A stretch of 64,000 nucleotides of DNA from contig NZ_QMED01000003.1 in the NCBI RefSeq assembly GCF_003286125.1, forward strand, positions 186,001 through 250,000. Direction: 5' to 3'. The notes beneath the pieces were generated by a model. It did no database searches. It saw only the letters and a program-made list of their open reading frames with translations, and had not been told where the DNA came from. The translations under genes were made by a program, and so were the position numbers. Source of the stretch: Algibacillus agarilyticus. Its GTDB lineage: Bacteria; Pseudomonadota; Gammaproteobacteria; Enterobacterales; Alteromonadaceae. This document shows positions 47,073 through 57,253 of the stretch, piece after piece (the first letter of the stretch is position 1; each line of letters starts with the position of its first letter).

Positions 47073-48245
47073 TTACAATTCCCCCGCGAAAGCTTTTTGG
47101 CTTAGCGAGTTAAAGTTGTCGTTAAGTAACTCATTGCTTTTATCAAAGGTTTTCAATTTATGCTTAGTGGCTTTTACAATATTTTGAAACTCATTTTGAA
47201 GTTCGATGGGCGGTAGCAAAATTTTAATATTCTGTAACTCTTGCGCATTTATATTTGCCATACCTACAATGCTTTTACACATTCCGACCAATGTTTTTTT
47301 ACCATGAGCTGAATTTAAATAACCTGAGAGGTAATAGTTATTTCCAAGTTCATTAGTTCTTACTCGGATTAAATATCCTGCTATAGCCATTGGATTATCT
47401 TCTTCAAATACGGCTGTTTTACCTACCAACTCTTTACTGTTTGTACGGTTAAACAGTAAGTCACCTTTTTGTGTTAAATATTTAGGTTTATCTTTTTCAT
47501 TCAAATCAATATATTTTAGGTTCGTAAAATCCCAACCACCTTCGTATGTGATATTTCCCATACGTAACATTGGATATTCACCCTCTGTTTCTGACGCTTT
47601 ACCTGATGACCCGTAATTTGCAGTTTCAACAAAGTCACGAATAGTACCTATTGGAAAACCCTTCGGGTTGGTGACTGGATCACCGAACATGTCTAGGAAT
47701 ACGCCGCGTAGGAAGTCGTCGGCGAGGTTGATGGCTTGTTGGCGTTTGCGGCGGATGGCGTCGGCTTTGTCTAGTATCGCGGCGATGCGTTTTTGTTCAT
47801 CCAGTGGTGGTAGTGGGATTTCTAAGCTTTTTAAAAAATCTAATGTGATCCCTTTTACTGTTGCTCCTTTACCTTCTGAATCTATATACTGAGCTTTAGA
47901 TTCTAAAAATCGAATTAAGAAATCACGATCAACTTTCTCTTCATCATTAATAAATAGTGCCTTAAGGTCTTGATTAATAGCCATATCAACGGTATTGATT
48001 GCAAACTTACCTAAAGCCATTCTTGTCGCAGTCAGTATAGTTCCCGCAGGTATTATATTCGTAGCCGAATTACTTACACCCAACTCAGTAATTGCATCTT
48101 GGGTTTTAGATATTTCATTTTCTTTCAGGTCTTTTACAGAAGCCCATGGGATGCTCCCATTCCAATAATCCTCTATTTTTTTACTTGGTGTCCCGCCACC
48201 TTTTATCGTGACCAGTTCACCAAGCTTTACCATCGGCCAACTCAC
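47073..48245 (-). CDS. hsdS: Type I restriction-modification specificity subunit
   Basis: Protein of 390 residues that gives the HsdM/HsdR complex its DNA target. Two target-recognition domains are visible: residues 1-150 ([17 protein letters not shown]...IPWASVKDL) and about 200-370 ([16 protein letters not shown]...MLRMGNIT). Each is followed by a conserved helix, the first being [20 protein letters not shown]. It overlaps hsdM by four bases (ATGA) and abuts the next gene. The central conserved part (about 47690-47820) is visibly more G+C-rich than the two TRDs, a sign that the TRDs were exchanged. Confidence 0.93.
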   Translation of the reverse strand: MSWPMVKLGELVTIKGGGTPSKKIEDYWNGSIPWASVKDLKENEISKTQDAITELGVSNSATNIIPAGTILTATRMALGKFAINTVDMAINQDLKALFINDEEKVDRDFLIRFLESKAQYIDSEGKGATVKGITLDFLKSLEIPLPPLDEQKRIAAILDKADAIRRKRQQAINLADDFLRGVFLDMFGDPVTNPKGFPIGTIRDFVETANYGSSGKASETEGEYPMLRMGNITYEGGWDFTNLKYIDLNEKDKPKYLTQKGDLLFNRTNSKELVGKTAVFEEDNPMAIAGYLIRVRTNELGNNYYLSGYLNSAHGKKTLVGMCKSIVGMANINAQELQNIKILLPPIELQNEFQNIVKATKHKLKTFDKSNELLNDNFNSLSQKAFAGEL

Positions 48246-49891
48246 AGCATCGCCTCCAGATCTTTTAAATCTTTTAGAATATCATTCTCTAAATCCACTA
48301 ACTTAGCCAAGATCTCTTTTGGTGGATCGTAGCTTTCTTCTTCGTATACCACTTCTTTGTAGCGGTTGATGGAAAGGTCGTATTTGTTTGTGATGATTTC
48401 GTCTTTGCTTACCCAAAAGGCCGCTCCTGTGCGTCCTGCACCCGCGGCATTAGTGCTTCCCTGCACGTCAGCCTTTCTGAGTTTGTCTTGCTCTATCGCT
48501 TCATTCTTATCGCGGGCTTTAAACTGGGCAACTAAATCAGGTAAGTCGTTGTCTTTTATTGGGGTGCGTTTGTCGTCAAGTGAGAAACCATCGGCTTGTA
48601 CGTCGTAAAACCAAACATGGTCGGTTCCTTGTGAACCAGCGCCGCCTTTGGTGAAAATTAAAATGGCGGTTGATACCCCCGCATAGGGTTTAAAGACACC
48701 ACTAGGTAGTGAAATCACCGCTTCAAGCTGGTTGTTTTCTACCAATAATTGGCGTAATTGTTGATGGGCTTTTGATGAGCCAAATAATACGCCGTCTGGC
48801 ACTATGGTGGCAGACTGGCCGCCAATTTTTAACATGCGCTCAATTAAAGCGACAAACAGTAATTCGGTTTTTTTGGTTTTTACTTTGCGCAATAACTCTG
48901 GGCATACGTCTTCTTCGTCTAAACTGCCTTTAAATGGCGGGTTAGCTAAAATAATGTCAAAACCTTCTTTGGCCTCATTCGGAAAATTCTCGCTAAAGCG
49001 TTGGCTTAAGGTGTCTTGGTAATGAATGTCGGGCTGTTTAATGCCGTGCATCACCAAGTTCATGGCCGCTACCCGTAACATGGTGGCGTCAAAGTCAAAG
49101 CCGTGGAACATGTTGGTGTCTATATGTTCGCGAGCTTCTGGGGTAATTAAATCGCCAGAATAAAGGATGTTTTCAACGGGTTTGCCGTTAACATCAAGTA
49201 CTGGCTTGCCTTGATCGCTACCCTCTTCTACCAATACAGGTTCGCGCTCTATGCCTTCTTCTGAGGTGTATTTTTCTAATAAGTATTCGTATGAGTTAGT
49301 TAAAAAGCCACCGGTGCCGGTAGACGGATCACAAATACGGCTGTTTACGCTTGGGTCCATCATTTCTACCATGGCACGAATAATATGGCGCGGCGTTCTA
49401 AACTGGCCGTTAATGCCGGCGGTGGTGAGTTTGCTTAATAGGTATTCGTATAAGTCGCCTTTGGTGTCTGAATTTTCTAGCGGTAAGTCGTTAACCATTT
49501 CAACGGCTTTTACCAGTAACGATTGTTTTTGGATCATCAATTGCGCGTCTTTCATAAACTCGTTGAAAATTGCGCCTTCGGTTGTTTCGTTATCACTCGG
49601 TTTAGAGAAGTACGGAAATAACTCGTTGCGTACTACTTTAAATAACGCTTCTGCGCCTAAATGACGTAAATTTTGCCAGCGTAAGTGTTGCTCGTTGTCG
49701 TTAAAACGGCGGGTAAATGGCTTTTTGGTACGGGCGCTGCGTTTTTCATCGGCTTGCTCGTTCATGTCGAGCATACGGGCGTACATTAAAAAGGTAATTT
49801 GCTCAATCACGGTGAGCGGGTTGGTAATACCGCCCGTCCAGAATTCTTCCCATAGTTTGTCGATTTTGCTTTTTAGTGGACCTGTGATCAT
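48242..49891 (-). CDS. hsdM: Type I restriction-modification DNA methyltransferase subunit
   Basis: N6-adenine methyltransferase of about 549 residues. N-terminal HsdM helical domain ([29 protein letters not shown]) - cited as [16 protein letters not shown] - precedes the SAM site [10 protein letters not shown] and the catalytic motif ILANPPF (Asn317, N-P-P-F). ATG at 49891 (MITGPLKSK) fits the family start; an in-frame ATG at 49930 would add 13 unrelated residues. Its 3' end overlaps hsdS. It follows the RhuM-Fic gene on the same strand (80 bases). Confidence 0.94.
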   Translation of the reverse strand: MITGPLKSKIDKLWEEFWTGGITNPLTVIEQITFLMYARMLDMNEQADEKRSARTKKPFTRRFNDNEQHLRWQNLRHLGAEALFKVVRNELFPYFSKPSDNETTEGAIFNEFMKDAQLMIQKQSLLVKAVEMVNDLPLENSDTKGDLYEYLLSKLTTAGINGQFRTPRHIIRAMVEMMDPSVNSRICDPSTGTGGFLTNSYEYLLEKYTSEEGIEREPVLVEEGSDQGKPVLDVNGKPVENILYSGDLITPEAREHIDTNMFHGFDFDATMLRVAAMNLVMHGIKQPDIHYQDTLSQRFSENFPNEAKEGFDIILANPPFKGSLDEEDVCPELLRKVKTKKTELLFVALIERMLKIGGQSATIVPDGVLFGSSKAHQQLRQLLVENNQLEAVISLPSGVFKPYAGVSTAILIFTKGGAGSQGTDHVWFYDVQADGFSLDDKRTPIKDNDLPDLVAQFKARDKNEAIEQDKLRKADVQGSTNAAGAGRTGAAFWVSKDEIITNKYDLSINRYKEVVYEEESYDPPKEILAKLVDLENDILKDLKDLEAML

Positions 49892-49970
49892 GTTTGTTTT
49901 TTTCCAGTGTGAATGTTTGGGCATATCCAAAAAAATAAAATGTACTTGCTTGTATTTGCTTATGCTTGTT

Positions 49971-50978
49971 TTAGCTTAAAAGGTTTTCAATTAAGCGGAT
50001 TATGGTGTCTTTTTCTGTTGGTTTAGATTCTGCGACTAACAATGTAATGGCCGCTAGCCCAGTGTCATTAATAACGGGTTGGTAATTGTCATTTAATAAT
50101 CGATTATTTCTGTTTAGAAAATCAATAAATAAAAATGCCGCGGTGCGTTTATTGCCATCTGAAAACGGATGGTTTTTTACCACAAAATACAATAAGTGTG
50201 CGGCTTTGCTTTCTAGGCTTGGGTAAGCTGGCTCGCCAAATACGGTTTGCTCTAGTGCGCCCCAAATAGCATCGAGTCCGTTTTGTCGCTCTTGCGCGAA
50301 CAATTGAGTGGCTTCACCTTTATTCATTAAATTTTGTTTAAGTTGGCTAATGGCTTGTTTGGCGTCTTTTAACGGGGTTAAGTTGCCGCCTTGTTGCCCT
50401 TCTGGTGCGGTTAACAAACCTTCGTCGTATTGCTGTAACCATAAAAAGGTTTGAGTATAACTGGCCAGTATATCAACAAGCCCAGCACCAAATTCGCTAT
50501 TATAAGGTAATGCTGCCGCGCGTTTTACTAATATTAAGGCTTTTTCGAGTTCGTTGGCGTTTTCGGTTAGGCGTTGCTCGTTAAGGGTGTACCCTTGTAA
50601 TAAATGTTGCTTTAAGGTTTTAGTTGCCCATTGGCGAAAACGAGTGGCTTGGGTTGAATTAACGCGGTAACCCACAGAAATAATAGCGTCGAGGTTATAA
50701 AATTTGGTTTTTGATTTTTGTGTTTTACCCGCAATAGCACCGTGTTCAGTGGTTAGTTCCAAAATGGAACTAACCACATTTTGCTCAAGTTCACCTGATT
50801 TAAATATATTAGCTAAATGCTTGGTAATTGCTGGGCGTTTGGTACCAAAAAGCTCTGCCATTTGCGCTTGTGATAACCACAAAGATTCATTTTTAAGCGG
50901 AATATCAAAAGATAATGCCCCTTCTTGCGTTTGGTAGATAACAATTTTGTTGTCACTATTTTTTTGATTATCATTCAT
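49971..50978 (-). CDS. RhuM-Fic/Doc family protein
   Basis: Protein of 335 residues joining two domains: an N-terminal RhuM/virulence domain (about 10-125; [40 protein letters not shown]) and a C-terminal Fic/Doc domain with [11 protein letters not shown] (His270). The motif has Lys before Arg (GNKR), as in Doc, rather than the GNGR of AMP-transferring Fic proteins; so phosphate or nucleotide transfer to a protein target is possible but undecided. TAAGG, overlapping the hsdR stop, is its ribosome binding site, and it begins one base after hsdR. Such genes are often found inside type I restriction loci. Confidence 0.88.
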   Translation of the reverse strand: MNDNQKNSDNKIVIYQTQEGALSFDIPLKNESLWLSQAQMAELFGTKRPAITKHLANIFKSGELEQNVVSSILELTTEHGAIAGKTQKSKTKFYNLDAIISVGYRVNSTQATRFRQWATKTLKQHLLQGYTLNEQRLTENANELEKALILVKRAAALPYNSEFGAGLVDILASYTQTFLWLQQYDEGLLTAPEGQQGGNLTPLKDAKQAISQLKQNLMNKGEATQLFAQERQNGLDAIWGALEQTVFGEPAYPSLESKAAHLLYFVVKNHPFSDGNKRTAAFLFIDFLNRNNRLLNDNYQPVINDTGLAAITLLVAESKPTEKDTIIRLIENLLS

Positions 50979-50979
50979 A

Positions 50980-53900
50980 TTATAACCTTACTGTTTTATT
51001 AACCGTTGGTGACTTGTTGCCAAGTTCAACATCAAACTGTTTAATAAATTGCTGTATTACATCGGCTTGTGCTTGGCTAAAAACGCCGTCGAGCCCCATG
51101 TCGTGAATTTGGGTAAACGGCGCGTCGTAAAGTTGGTCGATGCTAATGACGCCATAACGTATGAGGTGATTTTTTAATAAACCAATGAAACGCTGTTGTT
51201 TGGCATTCATATGGGTATGGGTTTGCTGTACAAGTTTAGTAAAGCTTTGCTCGATTGCCTCTTTATCCATTCCTACAATAGTACGTAGAATTTTATCTAA
51301 ACTGGCGGTTGAATCTGGGTAAAATTCTTTTAAGGTATTTAAATCAACACTCGGGTTTTGAATGTGAACCAAAGCATTTAATCGAGCAATATCATCTTCA
51401 GTAACTGGGCTACCTGCACGGATTTTTTGCAATACGCTATCAGTTTCAAATAATGGTGTTAAGGTTTTTTCTACTTCTTGGCGGAAGATTTGATAGTCGA
51501 TTGACACGATTTTGGTAGGACGCGCTGTGGCCTGATAGCCTGCTTTGTCTTCTTTGATATCTAAAATGACTTCTGGTGGCGGTGTATAGGTGCCTTTGTC
51601 GCGTAAATGAATAATGGCACGTAGTGCTTTGCGGCTGGATTCTAGTGTTTCAAAACCGTCTATTGATGCTGTTAAATTTTGCCAGTAGCCGTCTTTTTGA
51701 ATATCAGCAATAAAACTTGCCTTGGCACGCACTTCATTTAAATGCATTTGTAATTTGTCTATCTTCACCATCAACGTTTGCCTAGCTAAGTCAATTTGGC
51801 TTGGGTCGGTGTATAGCAAGGTTTGGATAATGGCGATTTCATTATCAAATTTATATGCTTCTGACTGGCCCATAATATTGCGCCATTGCATCAGCGGTGC
51901 AATATGCTCATAAAGTCTTGCTTTGGTTTTTGGGGCAAATTGGTTTAGGTATTTTTCGTCTTTGCACGCTTCAACTACTTGCCAATTGTCACGCACCGCT
52001 ATGGTATTCATATCAAGTGAACACACATCTTGATGAATGAGTTTTATCACTTGATCAAAAGTTGCGACATCGGCTTTTTTAAGTGCCGTTTCAGCCAACA
52101 ATAAACGTGATTCAAATAACTTTTGCGTTAACGACTTAGACTGTTTAACGTCCTCTTCTTCTGGGTCCATATCGAAGTATTCGAAGTTTTCCCAGTGATC
52201 GAATATTAAGAAGTGGGTTTTGTCTTTGCCAGCGCCTTTGTCACCCTCGGTTGCGTATAAGTCTTTACACAAGCGTGTGCCACGGCCAATCATTTGCCAA
52301 AACTTTACTTTTGATTTAATTGGCTTAGCAAATACGAGGTTGACACATTCTGGCACATCAATGCCCGTATCAAGCATATCAACCGATACTGCTATGCGAA
52401 CGCTGTTTTCTTCAGTCGATTTAAAATCGTCAATAAGCTCTTCAGCCCGCTCATATTTTGAGTGAATAACGCGGCAGAAGTTATTACCTAACTGAGGATA
52501 CATTTCAGCAAATAGGTTAGCCATAAGTTCGGCGTGAGCAATATTCCGCGCAAAGACAATTGTTTTACCCGGCAATTGACCGTCTACATCACGTAACCCT
52601 TTTTCCATCAGGTTACGCAGTATCACACGGTTGGTATCTTTATTTTTGACTGCTTCATCGATTTGTTTGGCGTCGAAGTCTAACTCGTTAGGGTCTATAC
52701 CTTGTTCTTCTAGTTCGGCAATTTGCTCGTCGGTGAGATTATCTTTACGGATCCCTTCACGTAAGAATTTAGTGGTAAAGCTTACGATTTTGTAGGGTAC
52801 TAAGTTGCCGTCTTCTATCGCTTGTTCTAACGGGTAATTCGCCGTCGGCATTTTAAAGTCACAACCGAATAGCTGACAGGTTGAACGTGACACCATTTCT
52901 ACAGGGGTTGCTGTTAAACCAACTTCCAACGCATCAAAATACTTAAAGATATCACCGTATACATTGTAAATTGAACGGTGAGATTCATCGGCAACAATCA
53001 GATCAAAATAGCCAACATCGTATTCATCGCTATATATATACTTCATCATGCCCGGATAAGTTGCGACGAATATACGCGCTGATTTAGCCGCCGATTTTTT
53101 GCTTTTTCCAACCACATATAGTGGCTCGTTGGTAAATTCGTTAAAGGCATTACCCGCTTGTTTACGTAACTCTTTACGGTCACAAAGAAATAGCACTCGC
53201 TTTGCCCAACCAGCATCCAACAAGCGTTTCGCCAATGCGATAGATACTCGTGTTTTTCCAGTTCCTGTAGCCTGAACTATTAAGGATTTTCGATGTTTAT
53301 CTGAAAAGCGTTCACATACCCTTGTGATCGTTTCCATTTGATACATGCGACCAGCAACATCGGTATCGATAGGTGTTTGGTTTAGGTCTTTTTTCAACGC
53401 TCGCTGCTTAATAAGGTACTGCAACGAGTCTTTTGAGTAGTAGCCATAAAGCTTGCGGCTGTTGTAACCTTGCGCATCGTCTAAAATACGAATGTCGTAA
53501 CCATTTGAATAGAATATTACAGGCCGTTGACTATATTCCTTCTCTAGCGCATCAGCATAGATTTTTACTTGCTCGCGGCCTTTCTCAACCGATTCACGAG
53601 TACGCTTTGCTTCAATAACAGCCAATGGCTTACCATCGTCATTCCAAAGCACATAATCAACATAGCCAATACCTGTAGGTGTAGGCTGGTGCGCAACCTC
53701 GACTTCTTTGCCAACGTCGTCGGTACTAGATTCGTCTAGTGATACATTCCACCCTGCTGCACGTAAATCCATATCAATAATACGAGCACGCGTTTCGGCT
53801 TCATTAAAGTTAAAGCTAGAAGTGATTTTCGTATTCAGTGATTGCACTTGGCTGACTTTTTCAGAGTCAATTGCTTGTTTAAGCTTGGAGGCTTCAATTT

Positions 53901-54459
53901 GAGCTTGTTTTTGCGCGGCTTGCGATGCTTCTAATTCTTCCAATGCAAGTTTAAGACGCGTTTTGCTTTCTACTAGTTGTTTTTCTAGAAGCTTGTTCTT
54001 TTTAATGAACTCTGCACTTGATTGATCGTGGGGCTGTTGTGGTAAAGGTGCTTTAAATTCAGGGCAGTCTGACTGTTTACCGTTGTTATAAACCATAAAC
54101 AAATAACTGGCCACAAAATAACTTTCTTTTAAGATCCAAATGGCTTGTTGTTGATCGACTTTGCCTTCGTGCGCGGCTTGATTTCCACTTTTACGAATAG
54201 CATGTAATTTATCTGTGATTTGTCGAGGAACGACACTGGTAAAGTCATCAGTGGTTAACTTGTCATAGATATTAGAGTTCGGGAATACCGGAAGGCGTAG
54301 CTCCTTATACAAATAGCCAACGACTTTTTCAGCAAAACAGCGTAATTTTACTAGAGCACTTTGAGGGTCACTGATCACATAGTCTTCTGCAAATGCAGCA
54401 AGCTGATGTAATTCAGGCCATTTGGTTTGGATGTGTTCAAAATTCATTGATTGCTTCAT
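50980..54459 (-). CDS. hsdR: Type I restriction endonuclease and translocase subunit
   Basis: Protein of 1159 residues that moves along and cuts unmodified DNA. Order: an N-terminal helical DUF4145-type domain (about 10-115) and coiled coil (about 150-215), then a PD-(D/E)XK nuclease with VIEAKRT (Glu283, Lys285). The SF2 motor has QATGTGKTRVS, VADESHR (DExH) and the IGRGTRLC motif VI, and a C-terminal EcoEI-R-like helical part ends the protein. ATG at 54459 has AAGGA eleven bases upstream; 54447 is an alternative. It is the first gene after the putative sigma-54 promoter and starts 53 bases after the regulator. Confidence 0.94.
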   Translation of the reverse strand: MKQSMNFEHIQTKWPELHQLAAFAEDYVISDPQSALVKLRCFAEKVVGYLYKELRLPVFPNSNIYDKLTTDDFTSVVPRQITDKLHAIRKSGNQAAHEGKVDQQQAIWILKESYFVASYLFMVYNNGKQSDCPEFKAPLPQQPHDQSSAEFIKKNKLLEKQLVESKTRLKLALEELEASQAAQKQAQIEASKLKQAIDSEKVSQVQSLNTKITSSFNFNEAETRARIIDMDLRAAGWNVSLDESSTDDVGKEVEVAHQPTPTGIGYVDYVLWNDDGKPLAVIEAKRTRESVEKGREQVKIYADALEKEYSQRPVIFYSNGYDIRILDDAQGYNSRKLYGYYSKDSLQYLIKQRALKKDLNQTPIDTDVAGRMYQMETITRVCERFSDKHRKSLIVQATGTGKTRVSIALAKRLLDAGWAKRVLFLCDRKELRKQAGNAFNEFTNEPLYVVGKSKKSAAKSARIFVATYPGMMKYIYSDEYDVGYFDLIVADESHRSIYNVYGDIFKYFDALEVGLTATPVEMVSRSTCQLFGCDFKMPTANYPLEQAIEDGNLVPYKIVSFTTKFLREGIRKDNLTDEQIAELEEQGIDPNELDFDAKQIDEAVKNKDTNRVILRNLMEKGLRDVDGQLPGKTIVFARNIAHAELMANLFAEMYPQLGNNFCRVIHSKYERAEELIDDFKSTEENSVRIAVSVDMLDTGIDVPECVNLVFAKPIKSKVKFWQMIGRGTRLCKDLYATEGDKGAGKDKTHFLIFDHWENFEYFDMDPEEEDVKQSKSLTQKLFESRLLLAETALKKADVATFDQVIKLIHQDVCSLDMNTIAVRDNWQVVEACKDEKYLNQFAPKTKARLYEHIAPLMQWRNIMGQSEAYKFDNEIAIIQTLLYTDPSQIDLARQTLMVKIDKLQMHLNEVRAKASFIADIQKDGYWQNLTASIDGFETLESSRKALRAIIHLRDKGTYTPPPEVILDIKEDKAGYQATARPTKIVSIDYQIFRQEVEKTLTPLFETDSVLQKIRAGSPVTEDDIARLNALVHIQNPSVDLNTLKEFYPDSTASLDKILRTIVGMDKEAIEQSFTKLVQQTHTHMNAKQQRFIGLLKNHLIRYGVISIDQLYDAPFTQIHDMGLDGVFSQAQADVIQQFIKQFDVELGNKSPTVNKTVRL

Positions 54460-54486
54460 TCCTGTTTGATTCCTTATATCCTATTT

Positions 54487-54502
54487 TGCAAGTCCAATAC
54501 CA
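54487..54502 (-). promoter_or_regulatory. Putative sigma-54 (-24/-12) promoter of the restriction operon
   Basis: Minus-strand TGGTATTGGACTTGCA: TGG at -24 and TTGCA at -12 with the exact spacing of the TGGCACG-N4-TTGCA consensus. It lies in the 52-base gap between the sigma-54 activator stop and hsdR, and would place the start of transcription about 17 bases before the hsdR ATG. Confidence 0.72.
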
Positions 54503-54511
54503 AATTCGAAA

Positions 54512-56026
54512 TTATTGTTCTTTTTCATTTTGAACCCCCAATCGCTTCATCCAATTTGTTAGCGTTTGATGATCTTTTAAGCCCAGCATTTGGGTTGCAT
54601 GCTTCTTAACATTCCCGCTTGCTCTTAATGCAGCTTCAATATACTTTTTTTGATAATTTTCAGTTAGTTGAACTATATCAACTTTATCATTGAAAGAAAG
54701 CGTCACATCATTATTTTGTTCACCAACTCTTCTGTTTATGATGGCTTCAGACAGTTCCTTTTCACCCACCAATTTTGCATCCGTCCACAAAAAAGCCCGG
54801 TTCAATGTGCTCCATAATTCACGAATATTGCCTAACCAAGATTGAGATAAAATAAACTTTATTCCATCTTCGGAAACTTTTTTACTTACATACTCCGGGT
54901 GCTTCGAACCCGACTCATTAATTTGTACTGTCAGTTGTTCAACTATGACGGGAATATCTTCCATTCGATCTCTTAGTGGTGGCATTTTGATAATGCCCAC
55001 CGCTAGGCGGTAAAACAGATCTTCTCGAAAATCCCCTTGTTCAATCAAAGTGGTTAAATCTTGGTGGGTAGCCGCTATAACACGTACATCAACATTAATG
55101 GTTTTGGTATCACCTAGTCTGGTAATTTCGCCTTGCTGTAATGCCCTGAGTAACTTTACCTGTATACCAGGTTTAAGCTCACCCACTTCGTCTAAAAATA
55201 AAGTGCCGCCGTTAGCTTGTTCAAATAAACCTGCATAATCTTTATCTGCCCCCGTAAACGCACCTTTTTTATGACCAAACAGTGTTGAATCGACTAAGTT
55301 ATCAGCAAGCGCACCGCAGTTTACGATTCTTATCGACTTGTTTCCTCTAAGGCTGCCTTTGTGAATTGCATTTGCCATTAGCTCTTTTCCTGTACCCGTT
55401 TCACCTAAAATCAAAGCTGGCAATTCTGATTGCGCGATACGTTTTGCTTTAGCAACAGCCGTTTGCATTATGCTTGATTTAGCCGTTAATTCAGAAAAGG
55501 CATTCTCCAAATTTAGTTTAGGTTTTGAAGTTGCCGTATTCGCGATATTTTTAGCAGCTGAGTGTACATAAGCTCTAGCAAAATTGAGAGGTATATCGAC
55601 TTTTAACAAGTCATTATTAGGAGTTGTTTGCACAAAATAAGCATTGTTTTTGCCTTTGCCTATCAACACAGACAAAGTCGTCATTGCCGGTGTACCTGAT
55701 GTTAAGTTAATTGCTAACGAATCAGAACTTTCAGATAGTTTCGTTATCCACTTTTCAGTTTCTAGTGCTATTGATTGGTAATCAATAGGGCTTGAGATAT
55801 GTGCTTTTTTAATTTGTATATCATGGGTTGGAAAACCCAGTATTGTCATACGCTTTTTTAGATAACGTTCAAAAGCAGGCCATTTTTCTTGTAGCTGATT
55901 AGAGAGAATGACAATTTTATCAAATGGAGCTGCTGATTTAGATGCGATCGTAACAATAGAAGCGTTTTGATCTTGCTCCATATTCTCTATATCGCGATTT
56001 CCTAACCATGTAAGAAGAGTGTTCAA
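54512..56026 (-). CDS. CARF-like domain sigma-54 activator (RtcR-like)
   Basis: Regulator of 504 residues. Residues 1-150 look like a CARF nucleotide/RNA-ligand-sensing domain: LLTWLGNRDIE at the start and LAINLTSGTPAMTTLSVLI, the conserved loop before the last helix. The central AAA+ domain has Walker A LGETGTGKE (about 210-218), the sigma-54 contact loop GAFTGA (intact), and Walker B GTLFLDEVGEL. A Fis-type HTH (about 460-500; ALRASGNVKKHATQML) ends it. The start is TTG at 56026, with GTGGA seven bases upstream; the CARF first strand needs this start. RtcR uses the same layout to sense RNA ends. Here it most likely switches on the downstream restriction operon. Confidence 0.82.
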   Translation of the reverse strand: MNTLLTWLGNRDIENMEQDQNASIVTIASKSAAPFDKIVILSNQLQEKWPAFERYLKKRMTILGFPTHDIQIKKAHISSPIDYQSIALETEKWITKLSESSDSLAINLTSGTPAMTTLSVLIGKGKNNAYFVQTTPNNDLLKVDIPLNFARAYVHSAAKNIANTATSKPKLNLENAFSELTAKSSIMQTAVAKAKRIAQSELPALILGETGTGKELMANAIHKGSLRGNKSIRIVNCGALADNLVDSTLFGHKKGAFTGADKDYAGLFEQANGGTLFLDEVGELKPGIQVKLLRALQQGEITRLGDTKTINVDVRVIAATHQDLTTLIEQGDFREDLFYRLAVGIIKMPPLRDRMEDIPVIVEQLTVQINESGSKHPEYVSKKVSEDGIKFILSQSWLGNIRELWSTLNRAFLWTDAKLVGEKELSEAIINRRVGEQNNDVTLSFNDKVDIVQLTENYQKKYIEAALRASGNVKKHATQMLGLKDHQTLTNWMKRLGVQNEKEQ

Positions 56027-56205
56027 CTGAAGTCCACTTAATAATTATTTTGTAAAAAATATTACCGCAGATAACTTTCTTTACCTAACAAAACATTAAT
56101 AATACTTAAGCAAATAACGAATTAGAGGCCGAATGCTTAAATTTAGTTTGGCACACTGGCCAGCGGAAAAAAGGCTTTTAAAATTTATATCATTAGTATT
56201 TCTGA

Positions 56206-56488
56206 TACCTGTTATCAGAGGAGATTTTATACTCTAAAAAAACCAACTCTAAATACTGGTACACTAAATTTGAACTTAGTTACCTAGACCAAAAAAACAT
56301 TAATAAGAGCACCCGCAGTACATCTAAAGCCAAAGCGGAAGCATTCGAAACGCAACTAAAACATGACTTATGGCAGCCGCTAACCTCACAAGTAAAAAAA
56401 GTATTTATTTGATGAAGCAATGCAGCTTTACCTTCTATCACGCCAAACTAACCGCATTATAAAAGAAAAAGAAACAAAACTGTGTTGA
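56206..56488 (+). pseudogene. Tyrosine-recombinase (integrase) N-terminal remnant
   Basis: The plus-strand frame from 56206 reads ...SKYWYTKFELSY, then NKSTRSTSKAKAEAFETQLK, the arm-binding/N-terminal pattern of phage-type integrases (WYxxF...RSTxxxxKxxAExxExxL), and stops at 56410. A second frame (from about 56399) continues with LFDEAMQLYLLSRQTNRI until 56488. One frameshift and loss of the catalytic part make it a decayed gene. It lies between the defence genes and tRNA-Leu. Confidence 0.6.
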
Positions 56489-56722
56489 TGGTCGAACAAG
56501 CAGGGCGGGATCGCGCTTTTTCTAAGAATAATAGAATATGATGGAAAGTTTTTTGAACTTTTCTGACTTTCGCTGATCAGATCTTTTTTTAGCACATACT
56601 ACCTTTAAAGTTAATGAATTCATTTATCAAAGAAATTGAAAATATTGAAGACCACTGAGTTGTTTACTTCCCATAATTCCAGGAACACCCAAGAGAATCG
56701 TCAATAGACGATACAACCATTA

Positions 56723-56974
56723 ATACCAATCCGTAATAATAAGTGCCCACTCAGCGAGCGTTTAAATGCGCTTACATGAAAGAATAGTGGTGCTCTTTTG
56801 AGTTCGAGCAACACAGAGTAAGCGCATTTAAAACTCGCCTGAAAGGAATGCCCCAGCGGCTTTTGACCTGCGTTATCGGTATTTGAAAGGGAAAAAACAT
56901 TCCTACACACCGACGCCTTGTTCAAAAACCGCTGGATGCATTCTGAGAGATCACTTATTTATATGAATTGGTAT
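56723..56974. mobile_element. Family 3 MITE-like element (252 bp)
   Basis: Outer inverted repeats ATACCAATCCGTAATAATAAGTG and the matching CACTTATTTATATGAATTGGTAT region (stated in parts: tips ATACCAAT/ATTGGTAT, inner AAGTG/CACTT). The interior also shows self-complementary blocks: AAATGCGCTTAC (56764-56775) with GTAAGCGCATTT (56819-56830). No ORF beyond chance. Confidence 0.7.
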
Positions 56975-57127
56975 AACTTGTGAAGTTTTAGAGCCGTTTC
57001 TTAAAACGACAAAAATGAATCAGCGAAAAAGCCATCCCAAAAACAGATACATTTTGGGTGTTTAGCCGTTAAAAATTCTTATTAATTTAAGATGAAGAAA
57101 AGAGGATGATTTATGATTTTTAGGCAC

Positions 57128-57150
57128 AAAAAAACCAGCGTCAGCTGGCT
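57128..57150 (-). terminator. Terminator of tRNA-Leu
   Basis: On the minus strand CCAGC-TGAC-GCTGG followed by seven T: a compact intrinsic terminator about 20 bases beyond the tRNA 3' end. Confidence 0.8.
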
Positions 57151-57168
57151 TATTTACATTTGTTAAGG

Positions 57169-57253
57169 TGGTACCGGTGGGCGGACTTGAACCGCCACGC
57201 CCGAAGGCAACGGATTTTGAATCCGTCATGTCTACCAATTCCATCACACCGGC
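57169..57253 (-). tRNA. tRNA-Leu (CAA)
   Basis: 85 bases. The minus strand reads GCCGGTGTGATGGAATTGGT at the 5' end, with D-arm GG, anticodon loop TTCAAAA (anticodon CAA, UUG codons), a long variable arm (TGCCTTCGGGCG region), T-arm GGTTCAAGTCC and an encoded CCA. The acceptor stem pairs GCCGGTG with the CACCGGT end. The 3' end faces the defence island, the usual orientation for integrase target sites. Confidence 0.95.

Larger units (their letters stand above)
56027..57168. other. Decayed region between sigma-54 activator and tRNA-Leu
   Basis: About 1.1 kb with no intact gene. It holds the integrase remnant and the family 3 repeat, listed separately. The regulator's own promoter should lie in 56027-56150. 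Nothing else recognised. Confidence 0.5.

Noticed and set aside
49251-49664. 137-residue plus-strand ORF antisense to hsdM
   Set aside because: Shadow of the strongly conserved hsdM frame; no family features or ribosome binding site.
57062-57247. 61-residue minus-strand ORF
   Set aside because: It runs through the tRNA-Leu gene; the match is the tRNA, not a protein.
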